A DNA stretch of 64,000 nucleotides from Kaistia soli DSM 19436. GTDB lineage: Bacteria; Pseudomonadota; Alphaproteobacteria; Rhizobiales; Kaistiaceae. The stretch lies in contig NZ_FQUP01000003.1 in assembly GCF_900129325.1 (NCBI RefSeq), forward strand, positions 186,001 to 250,000, in the 5' to 3' direction. The translations under genes were made by a program, and so were the position numbers. Below the pieces are notes generated by a model. The model had not been told where the DNA came from. It searched no databases and saw nothing but the letters and a program-made list of their open reading frames with translations. This document shows positions 50,459 to 59,567 of this stretch, one piece after another. The first letter of the stretch is position 1, and each line of letters starts with the position of its first letter.

Positions 50459-51378
50459 CCCCAGTCGCCAATGGTGTCCGCGACTTCGTGGGCTATGGTC
50501 GGACACCGCCGGACCCACGTTGGCCGGGCGGAGCACGGCTGGCGCTCGTTGTCGTGCTGAATGTCGAAGAAGGCGCGGAGCCATCGATCCCGGATGGCGA
50601 CGAGGCCTCCGAGGCCGCACTGACCGATGCCATTCCGGGTGAAGTGAGCGCCGGGCGCCGTGACTTCGTAGCAGAGACGCTGTTCGAATACGGATCACGT
50701 GTCGGCTTCTGGCGGCTCACCGAGCTTTTCGCCGAGCGTGGCATGCCGCTGACGATCAATGCCTGCGCGGCCGCGCTACGCCGCAACGGCGAGATCGCCG
50801 CGGCCATCCGCGATGGCGGGCTGGATCTCTGCTGCCATGGCGACCGCTTTGTCCGCTACTACCGCATGGACGCGGCCGAGGAGCGCGCCGCGATCGCCGC
50901 CGCCTATCTTGGCATCGTCGAGACAATCGGCCGGCCGCCGCTGGGGTGGCAGAGCCGCTATTCGTCCAGCGAGGCGACACGGGCGCTGCTGGTCGAGCAT
51001 GGCGGGTTTCTGTACGACTCCGACTCCTATGCCGACGACCTGCCCTATTGGGTAGCGGTTGGCGACGCGCCGCATCTCGTCGTCCCGCACTCCTTCACGC
51101 ATAACGACAACCGGCTTGCCACGGCCAAACTCGGGACGGCCGAGGACTTCTACGATCATCTCGCAAGCGCATTTCGCGTCCTGCATGCCGAGAGCGCGCG
51201 GCGGCCGCGCATGATGACGGTAAGCTTGCACAGCCGCATTTCGGGCCAACCTTCGCGCTTTGAGGCGATCAGGCGCTTTCTCGATCTGGTCTCTGCCCAT
51301 GACGACGTCTGGTGCGCCGGCCGCTCGGAGATCGCACGGCACTGGATGGCGACGCATCCCGCGGAGAGTGTGCCATGA
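50455..51378 (+). CDS. Polysaccharide-deacetylase-fold amidohydrolase (PuuE-like), first copy
   Basis: Protein of 307 residues from the NodB-fold group that includes PuuE allantoinase and cyclic imidases, not true polysaccharide deacetylases: RDFVGYGRTPPDPRWPGGARLALVVVLNVEEG (split over residues 9-40) is the PuuE start, followed by SRVGFWRLTELFAERGMPLTIN and DLCCHGDRF and, late, TVSLHSRISGQPSRFEAI. In known metal-free PuuE enzymes the active site uses similar His and Glu. Likely opens a cyclic ureide or imide. Overlaps the genes on both sides by four bases. Confidence 0.88.
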   Translation: MTPVANGVRDFVGYGRTPPDPRWPGGARLALVVVLNVEEGAEPSIPDGDEASEAALTDAIPGEVSAGRRDFVAETLFEYGSRVGFWRLTELFAERGMPLTINACAAALRRNGEIAAAIRDGGLDLCCHGDRFVRYYRMDAAEERAAIAAAYLGIVETIGRPPLGWQSRYSSSEATRALLVEHGGFLYDSDSYADDLPYWVAVGDAPHLVVPHSFTHNDNRLATAKLGTAEDFYDHLASAFRVLHAESARRPRMMTVSLHSRISGQPSRFEAIRRFLDLVSAHDDVWCAGRSEIARHWMATHPAESVP

Positions 51379-52880
51379 GCCGCACCGTCATCACGGGCGG
51401 GCTCGTCGCCGATCTTGCGTCAGGAACGGCAACCGCACGCGACCTGCTTGTCGAGAACGGCCGTCTTGCGGCGATCGCAGAGCCCGGCGGCCTCGACGCC
51501 GGCGATGCCGCCCGTCATGACGCTTCCGAGCGTTTGATCCTGCCGGGCTTCGTCAACAGTCACACCCATGGCCATGCCAATCTCGCCAAAGGCGTCGCCG
51601 ACCGCTGGACACTTGAAGCCTCGCTCACCAACGGGCCGTGGATGGGCGGCGCGCGCGATGTCGAGACGATCTATCTCTCGACGCTGATCGGCGCGCTCGA
51701 CATGCTTTCGAAGGGCTGCACGGCCTGTTTCGACCTCGTCTATGAGTTCCCGCGCCCAACGGTCGGGGGCTTCATGGCGGTGGCGCGGGCCTATGCGGAC
51801 GCCGGCGTCAAGGCGGTGCTGGCGCCGATGGTCGCCGACAAGACACTGTTCACGGCGATTCCCGGTCTAGCCGCCTCCCTCCCCCAAGACCTGCGCGAAA
51901 GCGTCGGCCGTTTCGCACTGGACGGCGGAGATGCCACGATCGAGGCTGTCGAGGCCATCATCGCCGAGCGGGCAAACCTGCCGGCCGGCATAGCGCTGGC
52001 TTTGGCGCCGACGATTCCGCATCACTGCTCGGAGCACTTCCTGCTGCGCCACGGGGAGCTTGCCGAGCAGCATGGTCTCCCGGTCCATATGCATGTCGCT
52101 GAGTCTCGGCTGCAAGCGAGTGTGGCGCGCGATCTCTGGGGTCAGTCGCCCGTCGCCTATCTCGCCGAGCGCGGCGTGCTCGGCCCGCATTTCATCGCGG
52201 CGCACGCCGTCTGGCTCGACGCTGCCGATCTTGACCTTCTTGCCGCGCACCGCTGCAGGATCGCTCACATTCCGGCCTCCAACTTCCGCCTCGGCGCTGG
52301 CATCGCGCATGTGCGGCCGATGCTGGAGCGCGGCATCTGCGTCGGACTCGCGACCGATGGCGCAAACTCCTCGGATGCCCTTTCAATGCCACAGGCGATC
52401 CGCCTCGCCTCCTATGCGTCGCGCATATTCGACGCTCCGCGAGAGGATTGGCTTGGCGCTGGCGAGACCCTTCGCCTCGCGACCGAAGGCGGCGCCGATC
52501 TCCTTGGCCTGCCGCGCGCCGGCAGGATCGAGGTGGGGGCGGCAGCCGATCTCGCCTTCTTCGATCTCGGCCATATCGACTTCCTGCCCCTCATCGACCC
52601 GCTCAACCAGGTCGTGACCGCCGCAGATTCCGGCTCAATTGCCGACGTGATGGTCGACGGAGACCTCGTGATCCGCGACCGCCGCCCGACGCGGATCGAC
52701 CGGATGGACCTTCGCGCCCGGGTCGGCGAAGCCGTTGCCCGGCTCGATCCGAGCCTCACCGAAGCGCGGACGCTCGCCGGACGGCTCGAACCACACGTGG
52801 TCGCCTTTGCGCGCAGCCAGCGCCACAAGCCGCTTCCCATCAATCGTTTCCTGTCCGTCGAAGGGAAAGACCGATCATGA
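51375..52880 (+). CDS. Metal-dependent amidohydrolase (TrzA/AtzB/cytosine-deaminase-like)
   Basis: Protein of 501 residues. The zinc site is HTHGH (His63, His65), then HMHVAES and FIAAHAVWL and TDGAN with the catalytic Asp. This is the subtype III amidohydrolase set of guanine deaminase, TrzA chlorohydrolase and AtzB. It would remove an amino or halide group from a nitrogen ring, or hydrolyse a cyclic amidine. Starts at 51375, overlapping the previous stop; a longer frame is inside the previous gene. Confidence 0.9.
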   Translation: MSRTVITGGLVADLASGTATARDLLVENGRLAAIAEPGGLDAGDAARHDASERLILPGFVNSHTHGHANLAKGVADRWTLEASLTNGPWMGGARDVETIYLSTLIGALDMLSKGCTACFDLVYEFPRPTVGGFMAVARAYADAGVKAVLAPMVADKTLFTAIPGLAASLPQDLRESVGRFALDGGDATIEAVEAIIAERANLPAGIALALAPTIPHHCSEHFLLRHGELAEQHGLPVHMHVAESRLQASVARDLWGQSPVAYLAERGVLGPHFIAAHAVWLDAADLDLLAAHRCRIAHIPASNFRLGAGIAHVRPMLERGICVGLATDGANSSDALSMPQAIRLASYASRIFDAPREDWLGAGETLRLATEGGADLLGLPRAGRIEVGAAADLAFFDLGHIDFLPLIDPLNQVVTAADSGSIADVMVDGDLVIRDRRPTRIDRMDLRARVGEAVARLDPSLTEARTLAGRLEPHVVAFARSQRHKPLPINRFLSVEGKDRS

Positions 52881-53371
52881 CCAACCCTGTCGATCCGACG
52901 GACTTTCGCCGCGCCTGCGCCTTGTTCCCGACCGGCGTTGCGGTCGTGACGACGCATCACGGCGACATCTTTGCCGGGATGACGATCAACTCTTTCGCAT
53001 CGGTCTCTCTCCAGCCCTCGCTGGTGCTGTGGAGCATCCGCGAGAACGCCCGCTCGCGCGCCATTTTCGAGGGTGCCGGACGTTTCGCGGTCAACGTTCT
53101 CTCCAGCACCCAGATGGATGAGGCGCGACATTTCTCGAAGCACACACTGGAGGCCTTCGACGGCGAACCGATGGTGATCTCGGAGCGCGGCCTTCCGCTG
53201 CTGCCCGGCGCGCTGGTTCATCTCGAATGTGAGACGCGGGCGATCCATGATGGCGGCGATCATCGCATCATGATCGGCGAAGTCGTCGCGCTTTCGGCGC
53301 GTGAGGGCGATCCGCTGATCTTCTTTAACGGCCGTCTTTCGGCCGGCTTCCATGCGTTCGAAAAGAGCTGA
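52877..53371 (+). CDS. Flavin reductase, HpaC/RutF-like
   Basis: NAD(P)H:flavin oxidoreductase of 164 residues. Flavin-reductase domain features: FRRACALFPTGVAVVTT, AGMTINSFASVSLQPSLVLWSI, FAVNVLSSTQ and the late GDHRIMIGEV. Supplies reduced flavin to the HpaB-type monooxygenase in this operon and possibly to the LLM enzyme at 33213, which has no reductase of its own nearby. Overlaps the amidohydrolase gene by four bases. Confidence 0.93.
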   Translation: MTNPVDPTDFRRACALFPTGVAVVTTHHGDIFAGMTINSFASVSLQPSLVLWSIRENARSRAIFEGAGRFAVNVLSSTQMDEARHFSKHTLEAFDGEPMVISERGLPLLPGALVHLECETRAIHDGGDHRIMIGEVVALSAREGDPLIFFNGRLSAGFHAFEKS

Positions 53372-53376
53372 TCTTC

Positions 53377-54114
53377 ATGAGCATAGCCCGTATCGGCCAC
53401 ATCACCCCCTCCTCCAACACGCAACTGGAGCCGCTGACCTATGCGATGAACCGATCGCTCGACGGACGGCTCGCGCATCACTTTTCGCGCATCCGCGTCA
53501 AGCATCTGGCGCTGGAGGCCGCCTCCGACGCACAATTCCGCCTGGAGACGATGCTGGCCGGCGCCCGGCTCCTCGCGGATGCGCCGCTTCAGGGCATCGT
53601 CTGGAACGGCACGTCGGCAAGCTGGCGCGGGCTCGAAAACGACGTCGCGCTCTGCGAGGCGATCACGCGCGAGACCGGACTTCCCGCTTCGACCTCGACC
53701 CTCGCCTTCTACCGCGCCTTCCGGACATTCGGCTGGAAAACCGTCGCGCTCGCCGTCCCCTATACCGAGGACATCACAGAGGACATCGCCAAGGAATATA
53801 CGCGCCAGGGCTTCCCTGTGGTCGGAGCCGCGTCGCTCGGCATCCGCGAGAATATCGATATCGGCGCGTCGCCCGCGGACGACATCCGCAAGGTGCTGCG
53901 GTCCGCTGCAACGAGCAAACCCGACTGCATCGCGGTTGTCTGCACCAACTTCAACGCCACCGAACTCGTCCAGGAGATGGAGGCCGAACTCGGCATCCCG
54001 ATCGTCGATTCGATCGCCGTGACATTCTGGGAGGCCTGCCGGCTTGCCGGAATGTCGACGCCCGTCCTGGGCTGGGGCAAGCTCCTTGCATCAGACACGG
54101 CGGCTTCGGCCTAG
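53377..54114 (+). CDS. Asp/Glu racemase superfamily enzyme, single-Cys AMDase-like
   Basis: Protein of 245 residues related to maleate isomerase and arylmalonate decarboxylase. It starts with IGHITPSSNTQLEPLT. The first catalytic position has Gly78 (WNGTSASW) where racemases and maleate isomerase have Cys, while the second keeps Cys189 (AVVCTNFNAT). Gly plus late Cys is the arrangement of arylmalonate decarboxylase (Gly74/Cys188), so decarboxylation of a malonate-type intermediate is a reasonable prediction. Malonates arise naturally from barbiturate- or pyrimidine-like ring opening. Starts six bases after the flavin reductase. Confidence 0.87.
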   Translation: MSIARIGHITPSSNTQLEPLTYAMNRSLDGRLAHHFSRIRVKHLALEAASDAQFRLETMLAGARLLADAPLQGIVWNGTSASWRGLENDVALCEAITRETGLPASTSTLAFYRAFRTFGWKTVALAVPYTEDITEDIAKEYTRQGFPVVGAASLGIRENIDIGASPADDIRKVLRSAATSKPDCIAVVCTNFNATELVQEMEAELGIPIVDSIAVTFWEACRLAGMSTPVLGWGKLLASDTAASA

Positions 54115-54143
54115 TTCAAGCAGTCCACTGAAAAGAGGGAAAG

Positions 54144-55040
54144 ATGGCCAAGGAAATCTTCGTTGCCTATGGCGTCGACGTCGACGCGGTCGCCGGATGG
54201 CTGGGTTCCTATGGAGGCGAGGATAGCCCGTGCGACATTTCCCGCGGCGTTTTTGCCGGAGAAGTGGGCACGCCGCGCCTTTTGAAGCTGTTCGATCGCT
54301 TCGGCATCAAGACGACCTGGTTCATCCCTGGCCATTCGATCGAGACTTTTCCCGACGAGATGGCGGCTGTCGCGGCGGCCGGCCATGAGATCGGCATGCA
54401 TGGCTACAGCCATGAGAACCCGCTGATGATGACGCGCGACCAGGAGGCCGCCGTCCTCGACAAGTCGATCGCGCTGATCGAGAATCTGCAGGGGCGCAAG
54501 CCCTCCGGCTATGTCGCGCCGTGGTGGGAGTTCTCGAACACCACGATCGAGATGCTGATCGAACGCGGCATCATCTACGATCACTCGCTGATGCATAACG
54601 ACTTCTTCCCCTACTACGCCCGCACCGGGGAAAGCTGGTCGAAGATCGATTATGGCAAGCCGGCAGAGACCTGGATGACGCCGATGAACCGCGGCACCGA
54701 GACGCCGCTCGTCGAGATTCCGGCGTCCTGGTATATCGATGACCTGCCGCCGATGATGTTCATGAAGGCGGCGCCAAACAGCCACGGCTTTGTCAATCCG
54801 CGCGATATCGAGGAGCTGTGGCGCGACCAGTTCGACTGGGTCTATCGCGAATACGACTATGCCGTGTTCACGATCACCATCCATCCGGATGTCTCCGGCC
54901 GGCCGCAAGTGCTGATGATGCATGAGCGGCTGTTCGGCCATATGGCCAAGCACCCTGGCGTCAAGTTTGTGACCTTCGAGGACATCGCCAAGGACTTCCT
55001 GAAGCGGCATCCGAAGGGCACGCCCGGTCCGAAGCCGTAG
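54144..55040 (+). CDS. Polysaccharide-deacetylase-fold amidohydrolase (PuuE-like), second copy
   Basis: Protein of 298 residues. The NodB metal site is fuller than in the first copy: GVDVDA at residue 10, HGYSHE near 90 and VAPWWEFSN as the substrate wall, then [15 protein letters not shown] with a late His. Resembles the cyclic-imide or peptidoglycan-like deacetylases of the PuuE/HpPgdA branch. AAGAGGGAAAG precedes the ATG at 54144. Ends the HpaB operon. Two different members in one operon suggest two separate ring or N-acyl hydrolyses. Confidence 0.88.
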   Translation: MAKEIFVAYGVDVDAVAGWLGSYGGEDSPCDISRGVFAGEVGTPRLLKLFDRFGIKTTWFIPGHSIETFPDEMAAVAAAGHEIGMHGYSHENPLMMTRDQEAAVLDKSIALIENLQGRKPSGYVAPWWEFSNTTIEMLIERGIIYDHSLMHNDFFPYYARTGESWSKIDYGKPAETWMTPMNRGTETPLVEIPASWYIDDLPPMMFMKAAPNSHGFVNPRDIEELWRDQFDWVYREYDYAVFTITIHPDVSGRPQVLMMHERLFGHMAKHPGVKFVTFEDIAKDFLKRHPKGTPGPKP

Positions 55041-55094
55041 CGGCGGACAGAGGAGACTGGTCGCATGCGTGCGGAATGGCGGCGGACATGCGAC

Positions 55095-55487
55095 CTAATC
55101 CTCGAAGCGGCCGCCGGTCTCGCGATCACGCTCATACCGTCGGGCCAGCGGAAATGGCGGCAACCAGTGCTCCCGGCGGATGGTCCAACTCTCATAGGTC
55201 GGCCGCATCTGGTCAGGAGCATCGAGCGACCCGAGATTGATTTCGATTTCGTCGTCGCTGACGGAATAGACGGACGAGCCGCAACGGGGACAAAAGAAGC
55301 GTCCGGCATAGGAACGCGTCTCGCCCTCGATCGCCACGGCATTTCCGGGAAATATCGCCGAGGCATAAAAAAGGGCGCCGTGATGCTTGCGGCAGTCGAG
55401 GCAGTGGCAGATGCCGACCCTGTAGGGGCGCCCCGATGCGACGAACCGGACATCGCCGCACAAGCAGCCGCCGGTGAATTGTTCCAT
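55095..55487 (-). CDS. GFA-family zinc protein
   Basis: Protein of 130 residues in the glutathione-dependent formaldehyde-activating (GFA) family. Three cysteine groups bind zinc: GCLCGDVRF, CHCLDCRK and FFCPRCGSSVY. Function of most members is unproven; formaldehyde handling is possible and would suit a pathway with N-demethylation. Only gene on the reverse strand in this part; divergent from the small CobW-linked gene. Confidence 0.9.
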   Translation of the reverse strand: MEQFTGGCLCGDVRFVASGRPYRVGICHCLDCRKHHGALFYASAIFPGNAVAIEGETRSYAGRFFCPRCGSSVYSVSDDEIEINLGSLDAPDQMRPTYESWTIRREHWLPPFPLARRYERDRETGGRFED

Positions 55488-55579
55488 GATGCGCCTCCTT
55501 TACGGTCCGCTAGCCAGGATAGCGTCAACCGGCAACCCGTTCGAGGGTTTGCCATAGTCTGCGAGGATTGAGTCCTCCG

Positions 55580-55855
55580 ATGTGCGGCCTTTGCGGAACT
55601 TTCACCGAAATGCACTGGGCGGCAGCGCCGACAGCGGCTGCCCGTCCCGGACTCGGACGTGCGCGCCTTGCCGCCGCTGCCGCAGACATCGCAGCAGAAT
55701 CGGGGGTCCGTATCGCCGCCTGGGGTCAAGGATTCCGCGTCATCGGTCCGACCGGACGCACCGAGATCGTGCCTGATCTCGCGGCGCTGTGGCGGGCAAT
55801 AGACCGGCTCGGTCGCGCAAGGCCTGATCCGCTCGCGAGCCGCCACGATGAATGA
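55580..55855 (+). CDS. Small protein with MCGLCG start, coupled to CobW gene
   Basis: Hypothetical protein of 91 residues. Its ATG is followed at once by CGLCGTF, a Cys pair reminiscent of glutamine amidotransferases or zinc chelation, but the rest (an Ala/Arg-rich helix and GVRIAAWGQGFRVIGPTGRTEIV) has no amidotransferase fold length. It overlaps the CobW gene by eight bases, so the two are co-translated. A metal-delivery client or partner of CobW is a fair inference. The longer frame from TTG 55568 lacks support. Function unknown. Confidence 0.65.
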   Translation: MCGLCGTFTEMHWAAAPTAAARPGLGRARLAAAAADIAAESGVRIAAWGQGFRVIGPTGRTEIVPDLAALWRAIDRLGRARPDPLASRHDE

Positions 55856-56840
55856 GCCGATCGATGTCGATATCCTCACCGGCTTTCTCGGCAGCGGCAA
55901 GACAAGCTTGATCCGGCGCTTGGTCGACGGCGGCGCTCTCACGGAAACAGCGATCCTCGTCAACGAAATGGCCGATCTGCCGGTTGATCGCGAACTGATC
56001 AATCTGTCCGGCGCGGCCGCCTCGGTTGTCGGCGACCGCTGCCTCTGCTGCGTTACCGACGGCAATCTTCGCGCCGCGATCGTCGCGCTGATCGAGAGCA
56101 AGGCGAACGGAACCGTTCCGCCGTTCCGCCGCATCCTGATCGAGACGTCGGGAATAGCCGATCCAACATCCTTGATCGCGACGCTCTCGACTGACCCCAT
56201 CCTGAAGGCGCGCGTTCGTCTTGGACGGGTCGTCACCCTGGTCGATCTCTGCCACGGCTCGGTGACACTCGACGAATCCGCCGAAGCGATGTCCCAGCTC
56301 ATCGCCGCCGATATCATCCTGCTGACGAAGGCAGACCTCGCCGAAGCCGGCACGGCGGAGCAACTGGCCGACCGTATCGGAGCCGTCAACCCGATTGCCC
56401 GGACATTTGCGGCAGGCGGTCTCGATCCGTTCGATCGGTCCCTTCTTGCCGATCAAGCCCTGCCCGCCCGCGCCATCCGCTCGTTCATGGCCGCACCGAC
56501 GACGCCCGGTCACAACCGCATCGTGGCCTCGGTGCTCACTGCGGAGGCTCCTGTGGCCTGGGCGCGCCTCGCTGCCTGGCTGTCGCTTCTTCTGCATCGC
56601 CACGGCGACGCCATCCTCCGCATAAAGGGATCGGTGGGCATCGAGATGGATGACGGACCCGTCGCCGTCGTCGTCCAGTCAGTGCGCCATGTGGTGCACA
56701 AGCCCGAGCATATGCCGGCGAATGGCGGCGCGCCTCAGACCGCATTGGCGGTGATCGCACGCGGCCTGGATCACGAACGACTCGCCGCCTCATTTCGCCG
56801 CCATGTCACGGAAGAGAAGGTCTCGAAAAACGCTCATTGA
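55848..56840 (+). CDS. CobW/G3E-family GTPase (metal chaperone type)
   Basis: GTPase of 330 residues. P-loop GFLGSGKTS near residue 15, Walker B Glu-rich ILIETSGIADP, nucleotide specificity LLTKADLAEA, and the metal-binding C-x-C-C motif as CLCC. The C-terminal CobW_C domain (about 240-330) includes ILRIKGSVGIE. G3E proteins insert or supply metals to client enzymes; the amidohydrolases in this block need Zn. Last gene before a 232-base gap. Confidence 0.9.
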   Translation: MNEPIDVDILTGFLGSGKTSLIRRLVDGGALTETAILVNEMADLPVDRELINLSGAAASVVGDRCLCCVTDGNLRAAIVALIESKANGTVPPFRRILIETSGIADPTSLIATLSTDPILKARVRLGRVVTLVDLCHGSVTLDESAEAMSQLIAADIILLTKADLAEAGTAEQLADRIGAVNPIARTFAAGGLDPFDRSLLADQALPARAIRSFMAAPTTPGHNRIVASVLTAEAPVAWARLAAWLSLLLHRHGDAILRIKGSVGIEMDDGPVAVVVQSVRHVVHKPEHMPANGGAPQTALAVIARGLDHERLAASFRRHVTEEKVSKNAH

Positions 56841-56955
56841 AGAGGTGCCGATTGCTCAATGAGCAGCGTCTGCATAGCGTTTCGGCATGTCGCCGGCGCC
56901 GCTCTTCGGTAGACCGCCAGCTTCGGTTGGTATGCGGATTGCTTGGAAGATTGCC

Positions 56956-56984
56956 GTCCAATCGACCGGAAGACCGGATTGGAC
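56956..56984. promoter_or_regulatory. 8-bp inverted repeat before the flavoprotein gene
   Basis: GTCCAATC at 56956-56963 is repeated inverted at 56977-56984, spacer 13. It lies about 90 bases before the FMO-like start in a 232-base gap that has no gene. Possible operator, perhaps for the AraC regulator downstream. Confidence 0.3.
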
Positions 56985-57072
56985 ATTCCCGAACAGAAGT
57001 CCGGTGCTTTGCGCCGCGCGTATGTCCGCCTGGCGAAAGCCTGATGGCGCGGACCGGTATGGAGTGCGTCGC

Positions 57073-58521
57073 ATGACGATGAGCAGCCTCGACGAGTTGG
57101 CGAAGCGCGTTCGCTTCGAACTAGACTGCGTTGCCTATCCGGCGCGCGAGTGGGTCGTGCCCCGCCAGCACGACGGCAAGCCGGTGCTCGACGTCCTCAT
57201 CGTCGGTGGCGGCCAGAACGGCCTTGCCCTCGCCTTCCGCCTGCTGCGGGAGCGCGTCACCAATGTCCGCGTGCTTGACCGAAGCCCGAGCGGTCAGTCG
57301 GGGCCTTGGATCACCTATGCTCGCATGCAGACACTGCGGACGCCGAAGCATGTGTCAGGGCCGGAACTTGGACTGCCGGGTCTCTCGATCCGCGCATGGT
57401 ACGAAGCGAAGTTCGGTGCCGCGGCCTGGGCCGGCGTCAACAAGATCCCGCGCGCCGACTGGCATGACTATCTCGGCTGGCTGCAGTCGACCGTCGGCAT
57501 CGACGTCACCAACGACGCGGCCGTGATCGACATCGAGCCGCTTGCCGACGATCTCTTCGACGTCCGCGCAATAATCGCCGGCAAGGCGGAACGGCTGCTG
57601 GCGCGCCACGTCGTGCTTGCGACGGGCATCGAGGGCGCGGGTAAATGGCAGGTGCCCACTGTCGTCAAGCAGGCCCTGCCCAGAGAGCGATATGCGCACA
57701 CGGCCGAGCCGATCGATTTCGCCGCCCTGAACGGCAAGCGCGTCGGCGTCATAGGCGCCGGGGCCTCGGCCTTCGACAATGCGGCGATGGCGCTGGAAGC
57801 CGGCGCGAGCGCGGTCGACGTTTTTGCGCGGCGGCGTTCGCTGCCGAAGGTCAATCCAAACCGCTATATCGAGAATGCGGGGTATATTCGCCATTTCGCC
57901 GATCTCGACGACGAGGCGAAGTGGCGTTTCATGCGGCGGTTCTTCGCGCTCAACCAGCCGCCGCCCCAGGATACGTTTGAGCGCTGTGCGCGCTTCGACG
58001 CTTTCGATCTCCATCTCGGCAGTCCGATTGAAAGCGTCACCTTCGAGGATGGACATGTGCGGCTCGGCACGCCTGGGGGCGTGTTTGACTATGATTTCCT
58101 GATCGTGGGTACGGGTTTCGTCGTCGATCTGGCGTTGAGGCCGGAACTGGCCCGCTTTGCGCACAAGATCGCTGTCTGGTCTGATCGCTATACGCCTCCC
58201 AAAGGCGCGGAGAGCTCGATGCTCGGCGCCTATCCTTACCTGTCGGGTGACTTCCAGTTCACGGAGAAGGCATCCGGCGCGGCGCCCTATCTGTCGCGGC
58301 TCTACTGCCATTCCTTCGGGGCCATGATGAGCCTTGGTGCCACCGCCGGCATCTCCCAGCTCAAATTCTCAACCGAGCGCATCGCCCTTGGCATCACACG
58401 CCAGCTTTTTCGCGACGACGCCGAGGCCTTCATTGCCGGTCTTGACCGCTATGACGAGGTCGAGCTCGACATTTCCGCCTTCGAAGCGCGCCGCGCCGCC
58501 CGCGCCTCGCGAGTTGCCTGA
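57073..58521 (+). CDS. FAD-dependent monooxygenase-like oxidoreductase (FMO-type)
   Basis: Flavoprotein of 482 residues. FAD-site VLIVGGGQNGLALAFRLL near residue 40 and a second Rossmann site RVGVIGAGASAFDNAAMALEAGAS near 215 for NADPH, with ATG(I/T)-type middle motif VVLATGIEG. This is the pattern of N-hydroxylating or Baeyer-Villiger-like monooxygenases, though the exact FxGxxxHxxxW motif is not seen. Start ATG at 57073; another ATG lies two codons later. First gene of a run that includes the ArcS-motif protein. Confidence 0.85.
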   Translation: MTMSSLDELAKRVRFELDCVAYPAREWVVPRQHDGKPVLDVLIVGGGQNGLALAFRLLRERVTNVRVLDRSPSGQSGPWITYARMQTLRTPKHVSGPELGLPGLSIRAWYEAKFGAAAWAGVNKIPRADWHDYLGWLQSTVGIDVTNDAAVIDIEPLADDLFDVRAIIAGKAERLLARHVVLATGIEGAGKWQVPTVVKQALPRERYAHTAEPIDFAALNGKRVGVIGAGASAFDNAAMALEAGASAVDVFARRRSLPKVNPNRYIENAGYIRHFADLDDEAKWRFMRRFFALNQPPPQDTFERCARFDAFDLHLGSPIESVTFEDGHVRLGTPGGVFDYDFLIVGTGFVVDLALRPELARFAHKIAVWSDRYTPPKGAESSMLGAYPYLSGDFQFTEKASGAAPYLSRLYCHSFGAMMSLGATAGISQLKFSTERIALGITRQLFRDDAEAFIAGLDRYDEVELDISAFEARRAARASRVA

Positions 58522-58539
58522 AAGGACGAACAAAGCGAA

Positions 58540-59565
58540 ATGGTCACTGTCACCGATCGCGCCCAGCGCATCACCGAATCCGCGGACAAGATCGAAAGCC
58601 CGTTCGTCCTCGATCCGACGCTTTGCCTCTACAGCCCGCAGGACAATGTCGACAGCCTCACACATCCGCGCATTGCGGCGTGGCTCGATTTCATCCGCAA
58701 CGACTACGAACCGAAGCTGCCAGCCGCGAAGCGCAAGGTTTTGCTCTTCATGCCCTGCACGAAGACAAAGCCCTATCCCTTTTCATCTGAACATAAAGCG
58801 ATCAATCAGCGCCTTGCCGACACCGGCTTCCGGCCGACCGCGCAGCTCGACCTGCCGCAGGAATTGCAGGCCCGGCTCGAGCCGGAATTCTCACAGGACG
58901 TACTCAATCTCTCGCCGCTGATGGACGATGCCGGCACGCTTGTGCACCGCATGGTGATCTCCGAGCCGATGGGCGTCGTGCCCTATGAACATATCATCGA
59001 CTATCCGGGCGGCGCCTCGCCGGCCACGGCCTATGACGACCCGGGCCTGTTCGAGAAGCGCGGCAATGCGGTGTCGCCCTGGCGCAGCGACTCGACAGCC
59101 ATTGCCGTTTCTAAGACACGCTGGAAATGGGGCGACGAGGAGCGGCGTCACTATGCGCTGATGCACAACGCCATGGCCGAGGCGGTCGCCGCCGTCGTCG
59201 GCCGGATCGGGCATCGCTATGACGACATCGTCTCCTGGGTGGCGCCCGGCCTGACCCATCGCAGCTTCGTCATCGGCAAAGCCGAGCGCGCGGCGAACAA
59301 CGTTCCCGCCACCCGCAAGGTCGGTTCCGGCCGCGTGGACCTTGTTGGTGCCAATGACTACCTTGGCCCCGACGCCGCCATCGTCTGCCTGCCGACGCTC
59401 GACCAGTGCAAGGATGCGATCGACCGCCTCGCCGCGCGGCTCGGCATCGACACGATCCAGGCGACCGGCATCTATGCCCGCGGCGGCGCCAACGCTACGC
59501 CGCTTGCCCTCCCCGAACTTCTTGACGTGCTTGTCGCGCGGCTGCGCGACCAGAAGGAAAAGTGA
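58540..59565 (+). CDS. Protein with archaeosine-synthase (ArcS) core motif, DUF5591-like
   Basis: Protein of 341 residues. Residues 67-90 read KVLLFMPCTKTKPYPFSSEH, matching exactly the PC-x3-KPY-x2-S-x2-H pattern I recall for the ArcS core domain: Pro72, Cys73, Lys77-Pro-Tyr79, Ser82, His85. In archaea ArcS adds lysine to the nitrile of preQ0 in tRNA. Here no TGT-like or PUA domain is apparent and the gene sits in a catabolic run. A later region (VSWVAPGLTHRSFVIGKAERAANN) is unassigned. It may form or break a C-N bond at a nitrile or amidine. The activity is unknown; family placement is from the motif, not a search. Confidence 0.7.
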   Translation: MVTVTDRAQRITESADKIESPFVLDPTLCLYSPQDNVDSLTHPRIAAWLDFIRNDYEPKLPAAKRKVLLFMPCTKTKPYPFSSEHKAINQRLADTGFRPTAQLDLPQELQARLEPEFSQDVLNLSPLMDDAGTLVHRMVISEPMGVVPYEHIIDYPGGASPATAYDDPGLFEKRGNAVSPWRSDSTAIAVSKTRWKWGDEERRHYALMHNAMAEAVAAVVGRIGHRYDDIVSWVAPGLTHRSFVIGKAERAANNVPATRKVGSGRVDLVGANDYLGPDAAIVCLPTLDQCKDAIDRLAARLGIDTIQATGIYARGGANATPLALPELLDVLVARLRDQKEK

Positions 59566-59567
59566 GA

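Noticed and set aside
55580-55855. Reading the MCGLCG protein as an asparagine synthase or glutamine amidotransferase fragment
   Set aside because: Only the first six residues resemble that start; the remaining 85 do not, and no downstream pieces exist.
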